Positions 59,934 to 64,000 of a stretch of 64,000 nucleotides of DNA are shown in pieces. Source of the stretch: Monilinia fructicola (Eukaryota > Ascomycota > Leotiomycetes > Helotiales > Sclerotiniaceae). The stretch is taken from assembly GCA_008692225.1 (NCBI GenBank), contig VICG01000007.1, positions 407,501 to 471,500 on the forward strand, in the 5' to 3' direction. Numbering within the stretch: the first letter of the stretch is position 1; each line of letters begins with the position of its first letter. The position numbers and the translations under genes are program-made. The notes under the pieces are model-generated. The model worked only from the letters and a program-made list of their open reading frames with translations. It was not told the DNA's origin and ran no database searches.

Positions 59934-62900
59934 TTATGTACATTGTAGTTCCCTGATTTCTCGATCCCTTCGTGCTATTTCTATTTGTCTTTCTTTGAGT
60001 TCCAATTCCTTATTTGCAAGTTGTATTCTTAAATCAGCTTGTCTGACTGATTCTTCCAATGTAGCAGTTATATTGCTTTGTTGTTGTTGTATTGGAACAG
60101 ATTGCTGTCTACGTGATCTTCTTATTCTAGGTGGTCGGCCGCTACTACTATGATTATAATCAGAATTAGATAATTGAGAAGATTGATGATGAATCTGTTG
60201 CTCTTCAGGAATATCGTCAGATAACAACAGATTGTTTTCTTGTGCAAATTGTTGATTCTTCTTTTGTTTTAATACTAAATGAATTATTAGCGAATGGAAT
60301 TAAATCATTTAGAAAACGTTTAGAAAACGTTTAGAAAACGTTTTCTAAACGTTTATTAAACGTTTATCATTAGATTAAAATACTCACAACTTCTTTTTCG
60401 CCTTTCATTTATTCGATCATACACAGAACGACCTCGCCATGAGTTTGTAACCCCTAATATTGCATTATCTCGACCACCAAAATTGATTCGAAGATCATGC
60501 TTTCGCCCTCTAGTAAATAATTGTTAGATTGATAGTAAAACGTTTAGAAAACGTTTTGAAAACGTTTAAAAAACACTTACTTTTCGATCGAAATAGCTAA
60601 TGATAACGCTTTGCCATAACGATTAGTTTGAGCTCCGCTTGCCTCTACTGCATTTGTATTTCGAATGCAATTTCGAAATGTTGCTTTATCCCCTAAAAAG
60701 AATTGCTCGTTTAAACCCGAAATAATCCAATCCCATTCTTTATGAGTGCACCATCCCATCATATCTGGACTTAAAAATAAAACTGTTAATAAACGTTTTC
60801 TAAACGTTTTCTAAACGTTTAAAGATAGAGACGTGAAAACCTACTAATCCTGTCGAACACATTCTAATAATGCATAGCAATCGTTTTTTTGATTTTGCAA
60901 TACTTATATCTTTTAGAAGACCTGCATAACCATCATTTGCAATGATACTATTATCAATTCCTCTTTGATAATGTACCAAGCAATAAATCATAGTAGATTG
61001 AATGTGAAATTGCCATGGACGATGCTGTGGATCAATATCACTTAAGAAACAACCCCAACCTAAATCATTATTGATATATTAGTTAAAAATTCGTTGAATA
61101 TTGATTAAACGTTTTCTAAACGTTTAAAAAACGTTTTCTAAACGTTTAGAAAATGAAATTTGCTTACCATTTGCTTGTTTTGCACACATATCCACCACAA
61201 TTGCTTTAATTCCATTCCCATGAATATGATGAAAGTGAAGAGGTGGTTGATCAGCATTTTCCAATGCTTCATTAATACATCGATACCAATTTTTGAAAAG
61301 TTGGTAGAAACCCTCAGCAGTTTCAACGTCGGTATATATACCCGTGAAAGCTGAGTTACTATAAAATGGTTAATATATATAATCAAAAAACATTTATAAA
61401 GTATTTTCGAAGTGAATATACTACATACATTGATCAATGTTTTCTTGCTCTATATATTGAGCAAAAATGACTTCACGCCATTTGCCAGCTGTACGTTTAT
61501 AACTGGTATCTATTTGAAAAGTATCGAGATTTTTCAAATATAATGCTTGATCCAAATAAAAACAATGAATTTCTCGACGATCACCATAATTATACATTCG
61601 TCGAATGTATTGTTGTGTTCCGAATTTATTGTAATGATTAGCTCTATAATCATACCATACACCTAATAATATTAGTTAATAGATTTGAAAACGTTTAGAA
61701 AACGTTTAGAAAACGTTTATTAAACGTTTTGAATATATTACTTACCAGCCCATTCAACACCGTAAGGATACCTATCAATCTGTTCCAGCATTGCGATTGC
61801 TTGAATTTTTGATTTGTTTATTCCATGCAGGATGTGCATTCATTAACTGCTCGATATTCAACTCTTGACAGAGTCGATTCATTCCTTCACTTGCAATGAT
61901 ATCACCTACAAATTGCATTAATTTTTCGTTTTTCTTGTTAAATAAATATAAAATATAAATTACTTACAATACCCACGTCCAAAGTTGATAAAGTTTTTAA
62001 CTCGATCAACAATTAATTCAGTTAATAAAGCAGGACTTCGGGATGGTGGTGGAGGCACATGTGTATGTTCACCGTGAGAAGTGATCAGAATATAAGGGTG
62101 GTCTTGAAGATCGATTGGAACAATGATATTGAATGTTACATCGCATTCAATACGTTGCAATGGTTGATTTCCATCATGATGAGGAACACCTAAAAAACTA
62201 TTAATAAATAAGATACAAAAACGAGTTGAAAACGATGTGAAAACGATTTAAAAACGTTTTGAAAACGTTTTCAATATAAGTTAAAAATGAGTTAAAAATG
62301 AGTTAAAAATGAGTTAAGTAGAAGTTGAAGACGTACCACAATCACTTCGACGTGTTTGAGTACCAAATACTTGAAAGCATTCAGATGGTTGATTAGGGTG
62401 AAATCCGTAAGTTAATAAATCCATCATATATTCCCAATTGATTGGTCTTGTTGGATTGATAGTATGATAATAATGTTGAAAGAATTCATTATTATTAGTT
62501 AGTTATTTTATTGCAGCATATATAATAACGTGCATCACCATTGAAGTTCTAATCAAAAATCAGCTTCAACACACTTCGAAAACGTTTTTAAAACGTTTAG
62601 AATGTGATTAAACTTACTGTAGTATTGAAATGTCGAACTTCTGGTACTCCATCGCATAGTATTGTCTCCCCAGTATTAGGATCAATTTTGTAGAATCCAC
62701 AGCCATACTTTTCAAAATGCTTTTTAACTGTATGATAAGTTCTAAAGAGGATGAGTTAGAAAATAGTAATAAAAAACGTATTCTAAACGTTTTCGAAATA
62801 TTTTCAAAACGTTTTCATAATGATACATACGTTAATGTTTCTTTTTGTCCCAAACCAGCATTATATTCCTCAGCAAAAACACGTTGACTAGAATGTGTTC

Positions 62901-63625
62901 GAATCCGTTTGTCTTCCCAATCGCTTGATGTCCAACTAGTATGCGAACTAGAAATATAATTTGATGCATGAAGACATGCATTTATTCCGCTGCATTTTTT
63001 GATTGTACGTTTAACCTGAATACCTCCCATCCAATGTGAAATGGTAGTTTTCCTGTGAAGTGATCGATTTGTATGTGTTGAATATTGAATCTAATTATAA
63101 TTTATTAACAAAATGCTTTAAAAATGCTTTAAAAAATGCTTTCGAAACGTTTTCTAAATGGTTTCTAAACGTTTTGAAAACATTTAGGATATACATACCT
63201 TTGAACATACTTTATCTGCTTGCTCAGGTGTCAATTCATGTACATTGATTAAATTGCCAATTCCTCGTTCTGAAGTAGGGGGATATAATGGGCAATCAAT
63301 CACATAATTGATTTGTTCAACACTTAATGGTTCTTGTGCTCTATCTGAAAGTAGAAATATTGGATTCTCTTGAAGATTATCTATTGCTTCCTATTTATAA
63401 ACGATTAGAAAACGTTTTAGAAACGAGTTAAAAATGTGTTCAAATAATCTTACTTGAATATTTTTCATCCAAAGGATATAATTCTGGTAGTTCATCCTCA
63501 ACAATTCTTCTTCCAACTAATTCGGTATCCCAATTAGAATATAAATGTTCTCCTTCTGGTAGGGTGATACCTAATTCGTGTATTGTAGCAAGACAAGAAC
63601 GACGTAACCAAGTGATAGGATGCAT
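59934..63625 (-). pseudogene. DDE transposase (probably Mutator-like), 13 exons, frame-broken
   Basis: Exons, in order: 63454-63625, 63199-63380, 62831-63090, 62618-62741, 62337-62548, 61968-62189, 61746-61905, 61429-61662, 61168-61358, 60845-61059, 60581-60769, 60388-60509 and 59934-60274. The N-terminal part has a KKCSGINAC and later HGEHTHVPPPP segment, resembling GCM/WRKY-type zinc binding. The catalytic region shows DTSYKRTAGKW (first D), HIHGNGIKAIVVDMCAKQAN (second D), a YCLVHYQRGI (C-x2-H) motif and NAVEASGAQTNRYG (candidate E). The C-terminus is basic then coiled coil (KELELKERQIEIARRDREIR). Ten of its twelve introns hold AAACGTTT clusters. Two lesions: a tandem AGTT duplication at 62497-62504 (4 bp) and one extra base near 61821. 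They shift frame, so this copy is probably inactive unless they are sequence errors. Confidence 0.75.
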
Positions 63626-63946
63626 TTTGAAAAGAGAACAATAAATGAAAGAAAGAAAGGAAAAATCTATAAATGAAAGGAATAAGAATCATTATTTAAA
63701 CGTTTTCGAAATGTTTTCTAAACGTTTGATAAACGTGTTAAAAAAGATAAATAAATACGGTGGTTGGGAGTGGATCAATTGTATAATAATGCTATCTAAA
63801 TGTTTTCTAAACGTTTTCGAAACGTTTAGAACTACGATGTGGATCCATATTGCACAAAGTTATGAATTCGGCAAAAGGTCGGGTGGACCTGCGCGACGTT
63901 TTGCGGTTGACCTTTTTTTTTTAAGTGATGCCCCACAGGTCCATAT

Positions 63947-63973
63947 GAGCTCAGATGGACGTCCATCCGACCT
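63947..63973 (-). repeat. Right terminal inverted repeat (core)
   Basis: Exact reverse complement of 55081-55107, including the palindrome GATGGACGTCCATC. Eight bases separate it from the AACCGAGT direct repeat. Confidence 0.85.
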
Positions 63974-63981
63974 ACATACCT

Positions 63982-63989
63982 AACCGAGT
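63982..63989 (+). repeat. Candidate 8-bp target-site duplication, right
   Basis: AACCGAGT, matching 55065-55072 in the same orientation, at the same 8-bp distance from the core inverted repeat. Confidence 0.6.
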
Positions 63990-64000
63990 CAGCTTTCTGC

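Larger units (their letters stand above)
55288..63830. repeat. Dispersed AAACGTTT palindrome clusters (11-bp register)
   Basis: About 28 clusters, each with two to six copies of AAACGTTT or one-base variants. Approximate positions: 55288-55340, 55605-55632, 55824-55860, 56008-56042, 56205-56242, 56400-56492, 56697-56752, 57100-57160, 57470-57545, 57976-58035, 58365-58445, 58680-58702 (in an exon), 58915-58980, 59409-59452, 59830-59870, 60307-60368, 60538-60570, 60792-60822, 61105-61152, 61688-61732, 62222-62272, 62577-62602, 62778-62817, 63117-63184, 63402-63430, 63700-63737 and 63800-63830. Within clusters the ACGT cores are usually 11 bp apart, with spacers such as TTCTAA, TTAGAA or TTATTA. 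They avoid exons almost completely and are not found outside the element. Confidence 0.9.
55073..63981. mobile_element. 8.9-kb DNA transposon with paired zinc-finger genes and DDE transposase
   Basis: Bounded by 27-bp core inverted repeats (55081-55107 and 63947-63973, each containing the perfect palindrome GATGGACGTCCATC) and an 8-bp direct repeat outside. It carries two plus-strand cysteine-rich genes (55683-57020, 57726-59716) and a minus-strand transposase (59934-63625) that converges on them. AAACGTTT-type clusters fill introns and spacers throughout. Base composition is not as AT-shifted as in the other elements of the window and long coding exons are readable, so it is younger or escaped RIP. 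It is probably Mutator-like (transposase with D, D, E and a C-x2-H motif; target duplication of 8-11 bp expected), but the family assignment is inference. Confidence 0.8.

Noticed and set aside
57240..63990. Reading the AAACGTTT clusters as a CRISPR array
   Set aside because: Repeats are degenerate 8-11 bp units without unique spacers of fixed length, scattered in introns of a eukaryotic transposon.

Overview
This window looks like nuclear DNA of a filamentous ascomycete, most likely a leotiomycete and perhaps a Sclerotiniaceae member (Botrytis/Sclerotinia/Monilinia type). The basis is short GT-AG introns of about 45-140 bp, recognisable fungal housekeeping genes (casein kinase 1, ATP synthase subunit j, Rogdi/RAV2, POP7, NIPSNAP), and long AT-rich, gene-free islands of decayed repeats that look like the product of repeat-induced point mutation (RIP). 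The family placement is inference.

Layout. 1-13.5 kb is an AT-rich island of simple-sequence arrays and decayed inverted-repeat elements: a foldback element, three families with several copies (named A, B and C here), a 1-kb element with 42-bp ends (D), and a solo Copia-like LTR set in a TATATTTA array. 13.5-54.4 kb is of ordinary composition and carries the genes: casein kinase 1 (14.7-16.1 kb, +); a large unknown protein (26.2-27.9 kb, -); atp18 (29.1-29.6 kb, -); NIPSNAP (31.5-32.6 kb, +); a class-V aminotransferase with a 2-nt frameshift (33.6-35.3 kb, -); a relic of an NRPS-like adenylating enzyme (about 36 kb, +); rav2 and pop7 head to head (39.9-42.0 kb); two short paralogues tail to tail (42.8-44.8 kb); two small unknown genes (46.8-47.7 kb); and a large EGF-like membrane protein (49.4-52.2 kb, -). 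Gene-free stretches hold microsatellites, element E (22.3-22.9 kb) and a third A copy (37.6-38.5 kb).

54.4-55.0 kb is another AT-rich patch. From 55,073 to 63,981 lies the most unusual object: an 8.9-kb DNA transposon with 27-bp core inverted repeats, flanked by an 8-bp direct repeat (AACCGAGT). It carries two paralogous zinc-finger-like genes (+) and a 13-exon DDE-type, probably Mutator-like, transposase (-) with at least two frame-breaking indels. About 20 of its 24 introns and most intergenic spacers carry clusters of a palindromic AAACGTTT motif whose ACGT cores repeat every 11 bp. This resembles a self-recognition code scattered through the element's own non-coding DNA, comparable in layout to the target motifs of the VANDAL/VANC anti-silencing system of Arabidopsis. 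I propose that the paired zinc-finger proteins read it.

Exon boundaries were worked out by hand from splice signals and frame; treat them as models. Positions inside the large transposon may be off by a base or two.
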